Translations under genes and position numbers: made by a program
Source: Butyrivibrio sp. CAG:318
GTDB taxonomy: Bacteria; Bacillota; Clostridia; Lachnospirales; Lachnospiraceae
Direction of reading: 5' to 3'
Assembly (NCBI GenBank): GCA_000431815.1
Contig: FR889250.1
Location: forward strand, 14,721-78,720
DNA: 64,000 nt
Notes under the pieces: model-generated
The model's input: the letters and a program-made list of their open reading frames with translations, nothing else
What the model was told of the DNA's origin: nothing
The model's database searches: none
Part shown: positions 26,635-35,516 of the stretch, piece by piece
Numbering within the stretch: position 1 is the first letter of the stretch
How the letters are laid out: every line of letters starts with the position of its first letter

Positions 26635-27378
26635 ATGAAAATTGCGGTTGTAACAGGTGCATCATCCGGAATGGGAAAGGAATTTGCGTATCAGATTGAC
26701 AGAAAATACGGTAAACTCGACGAAATCTGGCTCATTGCCAGACGCAAAGAACGTCTTATGGAGCTTGAAAAAGAACTTCATATGCCGGCAAGGGTATTTG
26801 CCATGGACATGACAGACGACAGCGATATGAAAGCTTTTGCGGGCTGCCTTAAGGAAAATAACCCGGATATCAAGCTTCTTGTAAATTGTGCGGGATACGG
26901 TAAAATAGGCCGGTTTGATGAAATTGATATATATGAACAGACAGGAATGATAGATCTTAATTGCAAGGCACTTACTCTTTTTACGGGAATATGTCTTCCG
27001 TATGTGTCAACACACAGCCGTATAATAAACGCGGCATCGGCGGCCGCATTTTCACCGCAGCCGGGATTTAACGTATATGCTGCTACCAAGGCATATGTCC
27101 TTAGCTTCTCAAGGGCACTCAATGCAGAACTTAGAAGCCGTAAAGTGACTGTAACAGCCGTTTGTCCGGGACCGGTTGACACGGAATTTTTTGATATAGC
27201 GGGAAGCAAAGGAATGAAACTTAAATGCAGCGATCCTGCCAAAGTAGTTACCAAAGCAATCAAGGATGCAGCACTTGGCAACGAAATCAGTGTGTACGGA
27301 GTGACTATGAAAGTAGCAGAAGCCGCTGCCAAAATTCTTCCGCACAAGGTTGTAATGAAAGTATTTGACAATAAGTAA
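26635..27378 (+). CDS. Short-chain dehydrogenase/reductase
   Basis: The 247-residue Rossmann protein has TGASSGMGKEF for nucleotide binding, NCAGYG, and the catalytic Ser and YxxxK (YAATKAYV). The arginines after strand 2 (ARRKERL) suggest NADP preference. The substrate is unknown. It starts directly on the previous stop and lies in a run of coupled genes from 23080 to 29450. A very long open frame on the opposite strand here is not a gene. Confidence 0.87.
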   Translation: MKIAVVTGASSGMGKEFAYQIDRKYGKLDEIWLIARRKERLMELEKELHMPARVFAMDMTDDSDMKAFAGCLKENNPDIKLLVNCAGYGKIGRFDEIDIYEQTGMIDLNCKALTLFTGICLPYVSTHSRIINAASAAAFSPQPGFNVYAATKAYVLSFSRALNAELRSRKVTVTAVCPGPVDTEFFDIAGSKGMKLKCSDPAKVVTKAIKDAALGNEISVYGVTMKVAEAAAKILPHKVVMKVFDNK

Positions 27379-27395
27379 ATAAAGGTGGAAATGAT

Positions 27396-27971
27396 ATGAA
27401 GAAAAAAAAGGGCGAACGTGGTTATATGCGCGCAAGGAAAACCAGACTCGGAGTAGGAACACTTGTCGGCTTTTTGTTGATGATTCTTATATATTTTATC
27501 GGATATTATATTTTTGGCACAGGTAAAAACTTTGTGACGATACTTGCTGTTCTTGTAATACTTCCGACAGCCAAGATTTTTGTGCAGTATCTTATGATTC
27601 CGTGGAACTGTAAGGTGAGTGATGAAACTTATAACGAAGGCGAAGCAAGTGCCGCACCGCTTAAGGTGTATTATGATATGCTTATGACCGCACAGGAAAA
27701 ATGTTTTGCAATCAATATGCTGGTAATCGATAAGGATGAAAATATTGTTGCATATACATGTGATGATAAGGCAGTGCCTGAGAAGTTTGAAAAAGGAGTT
27801 ACCAATTTCCTTAATTACTATGATTATAATGCCAAGGTAAAACTGTTTAAAGATGCATCGCAGTTTAATAAACGTGTCAGACAGCTTGCGGCAAGAAATA
27901 CTGAACTGACAGATGAAGAAATGGAGCATATAGATACTGTTTTTGAAAAAGTATCTATCATGAGTATCTGA
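27396..27971 (+). CDS. Membrane protein, unknown function
   Basis: The 191-residue protein has a basic N-terminus, two hydrophobic spans (about 19-40 and 44-65) and a soluble C-terminal domain of about 120 residues with alternating strands and helices. AAAGGTGG precedes the ATG. It lies between the SDR and the pseudouridine synthase gene with one base to the latter. I recognise no named family. Confidence 0.8.
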   Translation: MKKKKGERGYMRARKTRLGVGTLVGFLLMILIYFIGYYIFGTGKNFVTILAVLVILPTAKIFVQYLMIPWNCKVSDETYNEGEASAAPLKVYYDMLMTAQEKCFAINMLVIDKDENIVAYTCDDKAVPEKFEKGVTNFLNYYDYNAKVKLFKDASQFNKRVRQLAARNTELTDEEMEHIDTVFEKVSIMSI

Positions 27972-27972
27972 T

Positions 27973-28944
27973 ATGAGAGAATATATTATCTCAGATAATG
28001 AAGCCGGACAGCGTTTTGACAAATATCTTGCAAAACTGTTTAAAAATGCCCCTTCAGGACTTATTTTCAAGCAGCTCAGAGGTAAGAATATTACGCTTAA
28101 TAAAGCCAAAGCCAAAGGCAATGAAAAATTAAAAGTCAAGGACGTAGTGCAGGTTTTTATGGCTGACGATACAATAGATAAATTTACCGGAAACCGGGTA
28201 AACGATATAAAGGTCTATGAGAATATGCCGTTTAATGTTGTATATGAAGATGGCAATATTATAATTGCCGATAAATGTGCCGGAGTTCTTTCACAGAAGG
28301 CAAAACCGTCCGATATTTCAATGAACGAATTGCTGCTGTCTTATCTGATTAAATCAAACCGTTCCGGGAATATAAGTATGGCATTTACACCTGCTTTTTG
28401 CAACAGACTTGACAGAAATACGTCGGGTCTTATGATTGCCGGAATTTCACTTGCGGGTTCACAGAAAATGTCGGAACTTATCAAGACAAGGGAAATTGAG
28501 AAATACTATCTTGCGGTTGTCTATGGCAGAGTGGAACATGCAGGGCGTATAAGTGGATATATTAAGAAAGATGCGGCATCCAATAAGGTAACGATAGATG
28601 ACAATCCGGATGACGGAGATTATATTGACACAGAGTTTGAACCGCTCGAATATGATGACTGCCTTACACTTGTAAAAGTCAGGCTTATAACAGGAAAAAC
28701 ACATCAGATAAGAGCGCAGATGTCAAGACTGGGATTTCCAATAGCGGGCGATATCAAGTACGGAAGTCCGGAGTCAATTGCATTTTCTAAGAAAAAAGGC
28801 ATAAAAAGGCAGCTTTTACATTCATACGAACTGATTTTTCCAAAACTCACGGACAGGTTTGCGGATATATCGGAAATGGACATAAAATCAGAATATCCGG
28901 AAGATTTTAAGAGGTTTTTTAGATGGCAGAGAGCAGAGGTCTGA
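27973..28944 (+). CDS. RluA-family 23S rRNA pseudouridine synthase
   Basis: The 323-residue protein has an N-terminal S4 domain (QRFDKYLAKLFKNAP) and a catalytic domain with NRLDRNTSGLMIAG, whose aspartate is catalytic, and TGKTHQIRAQM. The closest functional type is RluC/RluD, acting on large-subunit rRNA; the exact position is not predictable. It overlaps recU by 22 bases. A second RluD-type enzyme is encoded at 57.2-58.1 kb. Confidence 0.9.
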   Translation: MREYIISDNEAGQRFDKYLAKLFKNAPSGLIFKQLRGKNITLNKAKAKGNEKLKVKDVVQVFMADDTIDKFTGNRVNDIKVYENMPFNVVYEDGNIIIADKCAGVLSQKAKPSDISMNELLLSYLIKSNRSGNISMAFTPAFCNRLDRNTSGLMIAGISLAGSQKMSELIKTREIEKYYLAVVYGRVEHAGRISGYIKKDAASNKVTIDDNPDDGDYIDTEFEPLEYDDCLTLVKVRLITGKTHQIRAQMSRLGFPIAGDIKYGSPESIAFSKKKGIKRQLLHSYELIFPKLTDRFADISEMDIKSEYPEDFKRFFRWQRAEV

Positions 28945-29450
28945 GAGGGTCGGTACTCGAAGAGATGATCAATATGACAAATACGGTGTATCGTGACAAT
29001 AATCTCGCGTTGATACAGAAAATACCGACTCCGATAACACCGATTACAATCGATAAGGAAAGCAGGCATATAACACTTGCTTATTTTGACCGGAAAAGTA
29101 CGGTTGATTATATCGGTACTGTTCAGGGGATACCGGTGTGTTTTGACGCCAAAGAATGCCGGACGGATACTTTTTCCCTGCAGAATATTCATGAACATCA
29201 GTATGAATTCATGAAAGATTTTGAAGAACAGGGCGGAATATCATTTATAATATTATATTTTACCGCAAGGGATGAAAAATATTACATTCCTTTCAAGGAC
29301 ATCAGAAAATTTGTTGAGCGTGCACAATCCGGAGGTCTTAAGAATTTTAAATATTCAGAAATTGACATGACATACAGGATAAAACAGAAGGGCGGAGCGC
29401 TTGTGCATTATCTTGAACAGCTGAATATGGATTTGGACTCGCGGGGTTGA
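28923..29450 (+). CDS. recU: Holliday junction resolvase RecU
   Basis: The 175-residue protein matches RecU: RGLRGSVLEEMINMTN, KIPTPITPI, VDYIGTVQGIPVCFDAKE with the nuclease D/E/K residues, and FSLQNIHEHQYEFM. RecU resolves four-way junctions in Firmicutes. Its start is inside the end of the RluA-family gene. In Bacillus recU neighbours ponA (PBP1); that gene is not adjacent here. Confidence 0.93.
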   Translation: MAESRGLRGSVLEEMINMTNTVYRDNNLALIQKIPTPITPITIDKESRHITLAYFDRKSTVDYIGTVQGIPVCFDAKECRTDTFSLQNIHEHQYEFMKDFEEQGGISFIILYFTARDEKYYIPFKDIRKFVERAQSGGLKNFKYSEIDMTYRIKQKGGALVHYLEQLNMDLDSRG

Positions 29451-29475
29451 CAAACATATTTTTTTATGATATGTT
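29447..29475 (+). promoter_or_regulatory. Promoter of the his operon
   Basis: TTGACA (29447-29452) overlaps the recU stop codon, and TATGTT (29470-29475) follows after 17 bases. The leader of about 55 bases has no room for a T-box. Confidence 0.65.
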
Positions 29476-29536
29476 TTCTTGTAGTAATGAATTAGCGATT
29501 TACCACAATAAAGCAATACATAGGAAAGAGGCAGAT

Positions 29537-30724
29537 ATGGAAAGAAAATTATTGCATACACCTGAAGGCGTAAGAGATATATATAATGGTGAATGTACAC
29601 AGAAATTATATATACAGGATAAGATACACAATATTCTCAAATTATACGGATATACGGATATACAGACACCGTCATTTGAGTTTTTTGATATATTTAATAA
29701 GGAACGAGGCTCGGTCGCATCACAGAATATGTTCAAGTTATTTGACAGGGAGGGAAATACCCTGGTATTAAGACCTGATATGACACCGGCGATTGCAAGA
29801 TGCGCGGCTAAATATTTTGAAGATGAGTCGGATGCCGTAAGGCTTTGCTACAGCGGCAATACATTTATCAATAATTCCAGATATCAGGGAAGGCTTAAAG
29901 AGACTACCCAGACCGGATGTGAGCTTATCGGAGATTCATCGATCGAAGCCGATGCAGAGATGATTGCCATACTTGTTGAATCGGTATTAAGTTCCGGACT
30001 TACCGATTTTCAGGTTGAGGTCGGTCATATAGGGTATTTTAAGGGTCTTGCCATGAAAGCGGGTCTTGATTCGGAGAGCGAAGCTGAGATGCGGCGGATA
30101 ATCCGTAATAAGAATATATTCCGCGTCGGAGAGATAATTGAAAGTGAAAATATTGACAGGAACTCAGGCGAGGTATTCTATAAACTGCCACAGCTGTTCG
30201 GGGATGTGGAAGTGCTTGACCGTGCAGCATTTCTTACGGATAATGAAACTTCGCTGGCAGCGGTAGACCATCTTAAGAAACTTTATGAGCTTCTTAAGGC
30301 TTACGGTGTTGAGAAATATGTTACGTTTGATCTCGGAATGTTAAGTGAACTTGATTATTATACCGGAATTGTTTTTAAAGCATATACATATGATGTCGGT
30401 GAACCGATAGCGAGCGGAGGCCGTTATGACAAATTAATAGGACAGTTTGGCAAAGATAAAGCTTCGGTTGGCTTCTGTATAACGGTGGATCTGCTGCAGC
30501 AGGCAATGAACAGGCAGAAAATTGAGACAGAGTGCGGCACAAGTCCAAGACTTATCGTATATGATGAGTCAGGTGTCACGGATGCGATTAAGCTTGCAGC
30601 TTTTTTCCGTAAATCGGATGTTCCGGCTGTGCTTGCAAGAAGTGCATCTCCGGATGATTACGATAAATATGAAGATGTGCTTTTTGTTGATAAGAATCTT
30701 CTTGAAAGGTATGGTGTACAATAA
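29537..30724 (+). CDS. hisZ: ATP phosphoribosyltransferase regulatory subunit HisZ
   Basis: About 395 residues resemble the catalytic core of histidyl-tRNA synthetase (RPDMTPAIARCAAKYF, FDLGMLSELDYYTGIVFKAY in parts, SGGRYDKL) but without the anticodon-binding domain. HisZ activates short-form HisG, the first enzyme of histidine synthesis. The open frame reaches 29447, but the ATG at 29537 follows GGAAAGAGG and gives the usual N-terminus (LLHTPEGVRDI). Its stop overlaps hisG. Confidence 0.94.
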   Translation: MERKLLHTPEGVRDIYNGECTQKLYIQDKIHNILKLYGYTDIQTPSFEFFDIFNKERGSVASQNMFKLFDREGNTLVLRPDMTPAIARCAAKYFEDESDAVRLCYSGNTFINNSRYQGRLKETTQTGCELIGDSSIEADAEMIAILVESVLSSGLTDFQVEVGHIGYFKGLAMKAGLDSESEAEMRRIIRNKNIFRVGEIIESENIDRNSGEVFYKLPQLFGDVEVLDRAAFLTDNETSLAAVDHLKKLYELLKAYGVEKYVTFDLGMLSELDYYTGIVFKAYTYDVGEPIASGGRYDKLIGQFGKDKASVGFCITVDLLQQAMNRQKIETECGTSPRLIVYDESGVTDAIKLAAFFRKSDVPAVLARSASPDDYDKYEDVLFVDKNLLERYGVQ

Positions 30725-31383
30725 TGAGATATATTACATTCGCACTTGCTAAAGGCCGCCTTGCTAAGAAAGCTATGGAAATACTTGAAGAAATAGGTAT
30801 TACATGCGAGGAAATGAAAGACGAGAAGACAAGGAAACTTATATTTGTAAATGAAGAACTTAAACTTAAATTTTTCCTTGCCAAGGCATCCGATGTGCCG
30901 ACATATGTTGAGTATGGCGCGGCGGATATTGGAATTGTCGGCAGGGATACACTGCTTGAAGAAGACCGCAAACTTTATGAGGTATATGATCTTGGAATCG
31001 GTAAGTGTAAGATGTGTGTGTGCGGACCCGAAAGTGCCGGATCGCTGCTTAACGGCCACGACCTTATAAGAGTGGCATCCAAATATCCTCATATTGCCAA
31101 AGATTATTTCTATAATGTTAAGCACCAGACGGTTGAGATAATCAAACTTAACGGTTCCGTTGAGCTTGCACCGATTGTTGGTCTTTCAGAGGTTATAGTC
31201 GACATTGTCGAAACCGGTGCAACACTTCGTGAGAACGGTTTACAGGTGCTTGAGGAAGTGTGTGACCTGTCAGCAAGAGTTGTAGTTAACCAGGTGAGCA
31301 TGAAGATGGAAAGTACCAGAATAATGGATATAATAGACAAGCTCCGCATACGCGATGAGCAGAGAAAAACGGAGGTACAATAA
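30724..31383 (+). CDS. hisG: ATP phosphoribosyltransferase, short form
   Basis: The 219-residue protein is short-form HisG (TFALAKGRLAKKAM, AADIGIVGRDTL, DIVETGATLRENGL). It lacks the C-terminal regulatory domain of long HisG, consistent with hisZ directly upstream. It condenses ATP and PRPP in the committed step to histidine. The start overlaps the hisZ stop (ATAATG). Confidence 0.96.
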   Translation: MRYITFALAKGRLAKKAMEILEEIGITCEEMKDEKTRKLIFVNEELKLKFFLAKASDVPTYVEYGAADIGIVGRDTLLEEDRKLYEVYDLGIGKCKMCVCGPESAGSLLNGHDLIRVASKYPHIAKDYFYNVKHQTVEIIKLNGSVELAPIVGLSEVIVDIVETGATLRENGLQVLEEVCDLSARVVVNQVSMKMESTRIMDIIDKLRIRDEQRKTEVQ

Positions 31384-31384
31384 T

Positions 31385-32674
31385 ATGAGAATACTTGAAC
31401 TTAATGAAAATACCAGGAAAGATATTTTGAGCAATCTTCTCAAAAGAAGTCCTAACAGCTACGGAGAGTATGAAGGACGTGTAAGCACTATAATAGATGA
31501 TATCAAAAGCCGCCGCGATGAAGCAGTATTTGAATATACTAAGAAATTCGACGGTTATGACCTTAACGCAGACAACATAATCGTAACCGAAGATGAAATC
31601 AAAGCGGCATATGAAGAGATTGACGCCGGTCTTGTTGAAATAATCAGAAAAGCACTTGTAAATATCAGAAATTATCATGCTAAACAGAAACGTAACAGCT
31701 GGTTTGATGCGACACCTGACGGTACAATTCTCGGACAGAAAATAACACCTCTTGCAAGAGTCGGAGTATATGTTCCGGGCGGTAAAGCCGCATATCCGTC
31801 ATCTGTTCTTATGAATGTTGTTCCGGCTAAAGTTGCCGGCGTTGATGAGATAATTATGTGTACGCCTCCGGGAAAAGACGGCAAAATCTACTGTGGCACG
31901 CTTGTCGCAGCCAAGGAAGCCGGCGTTGATGTGATATATAAGGTCGGTGGAGCGCAGGCAATAGCCGCTATGGCATACGGAACTGAAAGCGTTCCGAAGG
32001 TTGACAAAATAGTCGGACCGGGAAATATATATGTTGCACTTGCCAAAAAAGCCGTATACGGACAGGTTGGAATTGACTCGATTGCAGGCCCGAGTGAGAT
32101 AATGGTACTTGCGGATGAAAGCGCCAATCCAAGATTTGTGGCTGCGGATCTTTTATCCCAGGCAGAGCATGATGAACTTGCATCGGCGATACTTGTAACC
32201 ACATCAAGGGAGCTTGCCGAGAAGGTGAGTGAAGAAACAGAAGGGTTCTTAAGAGAGCTTTCAAGAAGACAGATAATTGAAAAATCACTCGAAAATTACG
32301 GATATATTCTTCTGGCCAAGGACATGGATGAGGCTGTTGCGGTTGTTAATGAAATTGCATCCGAACACCTTGAACTTGTAACAAAAGATCCGTTCCAGAC
32401 AATGACCAAAATCCGTAATGCAGGAGCTATTTTCCTCGGAGAATATTCCTCTGAGCCTCTCGGTGACTATTTTGCCGGACCGAATCATGTACTTCCGACT
32501 AACGGAACAGCCAAGTTCTTCTCACCGCTTGAGGTTGATGATTTCATCAAAAAATCAAGTATCATATCATATTCAAGAGAAGCATTGGGCGCAATTCATA
32601 CCGACATAGAAAAATTTGCGCAGGCAGAGGGACTTACGGCACATGCCAACTCAATTAAAGTCAGATTTGAATAA
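31385..32674 (+). CDS. hisD: Histidinol dehydrogenase
   Basis: About 429 residues with the HisD signature (VGGAQAIAAMAYGTESVPKVDKI in parts, GPSEIMVLAD, LLSQAEHD, and the zinc-binding GPNHVLPTNG). It performs the last two oxidations from histidinol to histidine. The ATG at 31385 follows GGAGGTACAATAAT. It lies one base after the hisG stop. Confidence 0.97.
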   Translation: MRILELNENTRKDILSNLLKRSPNSYGEYEGRVSTIIDDIKSRRDEAVFEYTKKFDGYDLNADNIIVTEDEIKAAYEEIDAGLVEIIRKALVNIRNYHAKQKRNSWFDATPDGTILGQKITPLARVGVYVPGGKAAYPSSVLMNVVPAKVAGVDEIIMCTPPGKDGKIYCGTLVAAKEAGVDVIYKVGGAQAIAAMAYGTESVPKVDKIVGPGNIYVALAKKAVYGQVGIDSIAGPSEIMVLADESANPRFVAADLLSQAEHDELASAILVTTSRELAEKVSEETEGFLRELSRRQIIEKSLENYGYILLAKDMDEAVAVVNEIASEHLELVTKDPFQTMTKIRNAGAIFLGEYSSEPLGDYFAGPNHVLPTNGTAKFFSPLEVDDFIKKSSIISYSREALGAIHTDIEKFAQAEGLTAHANSIKVRFE

Positions 32675-32684
32675 GGAGCATATT

Positions 32685-33272
32685 ATGACAAGAAAATCAA
32701 AAGTAACGCGGAAGACTGCTGAGACAGAGATTGAACTTGAAATCGATCTTGACGGAAGCGGCAAAGCAGAGGTTGATACGGGAATAGGTTTTTTTGACCA
32801 TATGTTGATAAGTTTTGCAAAGCACGGCCTTTTTGACCTTAAAGTGACGGTAAACGGCGATCTGCATGTGGACTGCCATCATACTATAGAAGATACGGGA
32901 ATTGTCCTCGGAGAGGCAATCAGGAAGGCTCTCGGTGATAAATGCGGAATTAGGAGATTCGGAAATTTTATGCTTCCTATGGATGAAACACTGGTGATCT
33001 GTGCAATCGACTTATCGGGAAGACCGTATCTTGTATTTGACGGTACATTTAATACCGAACGTGTCGGATATTTTGACACGGAAATGGTAAAGGAATTTTT
33101 CTATGCTGTTTCATATTCGGCGGGAATGAATCTCCATATAAAAGAGATGTACGGTGAAAATGCCCATCACATAATCGAGGCAATGTTTAAGGCATTTGCA
33201 CGGGCGCTTGATGAAGCGGTTTCCTATGATGAAAGAGTACACGGACTTCCGTCCACGAAAGGAGCACTTTAA
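32685..33272 (+). CDS. hisB: Imidazoleglycerol-phosphate dehydratase
   Basis: The 195-residue protein is monofunctional HisB with the metal-binding histidines in FFDHMLISFAKHG, DCHHTIEDTGI, and ENAHHIIEAMFKAFA. It dehydrates imidazoleglycerol phosphate. There is no N-terminal phosphatase domain. The ATG at 32685 follows AAGGAG; an open frame from 32616 is only an extension into hisD. Confidence 0.97.
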   Translation: MTRKSKVTRKTAETEIELEIDLDGSGKAEVDTGIGFFDHMLISFAKHGLFDLKVTVNGDLHVDCHHTIEDTGIVLGEAIRKALGDKCGIRRFGNFMLPMDETLVICAIDLSGRPYLVFDGTFNTERVGYFDTEMVKEFFYAVSYSAGMNLHIKEMYGENAHHIIEAMFKAFARALDEAVSYDERVHGLPSTKGAL

Positions 33273-33273
33273 A

Positions 33274-34326
33274 ATGCAGCTTTATCCTGCCATAGATTTA
33301 AAAGACGGCAAATGCGTCCGCTTAAAACAGGGCGAATTTGACAATATGACCGTATACAGTGACGAACCGTATAAGGTAGCACGCTATTTTGAGGAGAACG
33401 GTGCGACGTTCATTCATCTGGTTGACCTTGACGGAGCACTTAAAGGACATTCGGTTAATGAAGAGACCATCAAAAAAATAGTCGGTTCGGTTACTGTTCC
33501 GTGTGAACTCGGCGGCGGAATAAGAACAATGGAAGATATTGAGAGAGTGCTCTCATACGGTATATACAGGGTTATAATCGGAACCAAAGCAGTTAAGGAA
33601 CCTGAATTTGTGCGAAAAGCAATCGAGCGGTTCGGAAGTGATCACATAGTAGCCGGTGTCGATGCCAGGGATGGCATGGTTGCCATTGAAGGATGGGGCG
33701 AGGTGTCCGGTACAAGCGCAGTTTCACTTTGCAATGCCATGAAAGAAATGGGAGTCAGGCATATAGTATATACTGACATTTCCAAGGACGGTATGCTCTG
33801 CGGACCGAATGTTGAGATGACAAAGAGACTCACAGAAGAGACCGGACTTGATGTGATCGCCTCAGGAGGAGTATCTTCCATGGATGATCTGAGAGCATTA
33901 AATGCAGCCGGAATAAATGGTGCAATTATGGGTAAGGCGATATATGAGCGCAGAATTGATGTGGCCGCTGCCGTTAAGGAATTTCCGGTATTCAAGAGTG
34001 AAATACCATATTCCGAATTTAAGCTTAATTCTGACGGAATGATTCCGGTTGTTGTGCAGGAAGAAGGAACCGGAGAAGTTTTAATGGTTGCTTATATGAA
34101 TGAAGAGGCTTATAATATGACCATAGCAACCGGTAAGATGACATATTACAGCAGAAGCCGTCAGGAATTATGGATAAAGGGACTCACGTCCGGGCATTAC
34201 CAGTATGTATCCGGGATGAAGCTTGACTGTGATAATGATACGATCCTTGCCATTGTAAGACAGGCGGGAGCGGCGTGCCATACCGGAGCACATTCATGCT
34301 TTTTTAAGGAGTTGACCGGCAGGTAA
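33274..34326 (+). CDS. hisA-hisI: Fused HisA (ProFAR isomerase) - HisI (PR-AMP cyclohydrolase)
   Basis: The protein has 350 residues. Residues 1 to about 240 are HisA, a TIM barrel with catalytic D8 (LYPAIDLKDG), LGGGIRTMEDIE, and VDARDG. From about 255 to 350 follows a complete HisI domain with GEVLMVAYMNEEA, the metal-binding LDCDND and ACHTGAHSC motifs. It thus joins steps 3 and 4 of the pathway, which act consecutively. No HisE domain is attached. The ATG at 33274 follows AAAGGAG; the upstream open frame is an artefact. Fusions HisI-HisE are common; HisA-HisI is much less so. Confidence 0.92.
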   Translation: MQLYPAIDLKDGKCVRLKQGEFDNMTVYSDEPYKVARYFEENGATFIHLVDLDGALKGHSVNEETIKKIVGSVTVPCELGGGIRTMEDIERVLSYGIYRVIIGTKAVKEPEFVRKAIERFGSDHIVAGVDARDGMVAIEGWGEVSGTSAVSLCNAMKEMGVRHIVYTDISKDGMLCGPNVEMTKRLTEETGLDVIASGGVSSMDDLRALNAAGINGAIMGKAIYERRIDVAAAVKEFPVFKSEIPYSEFKLNSDGMIPVVVQEEGTGEVLMVAYMNEEAYNMTIATGKMTYYSRSRQELWIKGLTSGHYQYVSGMKLDCDNDTILAIVRQAGAACHTGAHSCFFKELTGR

Positions 34327-35516
34327 TGAAGAAATTAGTTATAACTGATTATAACATGAATAATACATCCGGAAATCTGTCAATGCTTTTTGAGGACAAC
34401 AGGGAAATCCGCATCGGTATATATGACAATGAAGAAAGCGTACTGGGCAACATATATGTTGCCAGAGTGCGTGACATTGTGCGTAATATTGATGCGGCTT
34501 TTGTTGAAATTGCACCCGGGAAGGTCTGCTATTTTTCGATAAAGGATAACCCGCGTCCGTTGTTCCTTAACAGAAAAAATACGGATAAAGTATGCATGGG
34601 AGATCTGATGCTTGTCCAGGTCCTTAAGGACGGAATTAAGTCTAAGGCGCCGTTAGTATCGAGTATTATATCATTTGGAGGAAAATATGCGGCTATAACA
34701 CGGGAACAGGCCGGACGTGTCGGGGTTTCACATAAGATTACCGACAAAATATTGGCTGACAAACTTAAAGCCATAGTCATGCCATATGTTACCGATGATT
34801 ACGGTTTTATTATAAGAACCGATGCGGTTAATGCATCTGCGGATGAGATTGAGGCAGAACTGAAGCGTCTGACAGAAGAATATAGGAATATTCTGGATAA
34901 GGCATATCACAGACCGGCTTTTACATTGCTAAAGGAGTCTGACAATGGGATGTTAAGTGACATATCCTCTTACAGACTCGGTCCGGATGACGAGATTGTA
35001 ACTGACAATAAAGAACTTGCCGGATTCCTTGCAAAACAGGACTATGATACGCCCGTACGTCTGTATGATGATAAACTGCTGCCGCTTATCAAGGCTTATT
35101 CAATGGAATCGAGGCTGGAACATGCCTTAGACAAGCGTGTGTGGCTCAAATCGGGCGGATATCTTGTTATCGAACCTACTGAAGCGTTGACGGTAATAGA
35201 TGTGAATACGGGCAAATTTGACGGCCGTAACGCGGACAGGGAGAAGACTTTTTTAAAGACTAATCTTGAAGCCTGTGCGGAGATTTCCAGACAGCTTATA
35301 CTGCGTAACATATCAGGAATTATAATTATTGATTTCATCAATCTCTGTGAGAAAGATAACCGTAATATAATTCAGGATACAATGAAAAAATATCTTGTTG
35401 CAGACCCCGTCAAGGCCGTTTTTGTGGAATTTACGGGCCTTGACCTTATGGAGGTAACGCGTAAGAAAATCAAAAAACCATTACATGAAATACTAAAAGG
35501 AGAACGAAATGCTTAA
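34326..35516 (+). CDS. rng: Ribonuclease E/G family protein
   Basis: The 396-residue protein has an S1-like RNA-binding start (GNIYVARVRDIVRNIDAAFVE) and the RNase E/G catalytic core with metal-binding aspartates in VIDVNTGKFDGRN (about residue 291) and IIIIDFINL (about 336). It would cut single-stranded RNA 5'-end-dependently, in rRNA maturation or mRNA decay. There is no C-terminal scaffold. It overlaps hisI by one base. In many Firmicutes it is adjacent to rplU; here rplU is 8 kb downstream. Confidence 0.9.
   Translation: MKKLVITDYNMNNTSGNLSMLFEDNREIRIGIYDNEESVLGNIYVARVRDIVRNIDAAFVEIAPGKVCYFSIKDNPRPLFLNRKNTDKVCMGDLMLVQVLKDGIKSKAPLVSSIISFGGKYAAITREQAGRVGVSHKITDKILADKLKAIVMPYVTDDYGFIIRTDAVNASADEIEAELKRLTEEYRNILDKAYHRPAFTLLKESDNGMLSDISSYRLGPDDEIVTDNKELAGFLAKQDYDTPVRLYDDKLLPLIKAYSMESRLEHALDKRVWLKSGGYLVIEPTEALTVIDVNTGKFDGRNADREKTFLKTNLEACAEISRQLILRNISGIIIIDFINLCEKDNRNIIQDTMKKYLVADPVKAVFVEFTGLDLMEVTRKKIKKPLHEILKGERNA

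Noticed and set aside
26778..28139. A 453-codon open frame on the minus strand
   Set aside because: It runs antisense through an SDR gene, a membrane protein gene and part of a pseudouridine synthase gene, all with clear motifs or starts. Its translation is rich in Cys, Ser and Ile as expected of a shadow frame.
29453..29536. Possible T-box or histidine leader before hisZ
   Set aside because: The leader is only about 55 bases after the -10 box; there is no specifier loop, TGGNACC motif or terminator.
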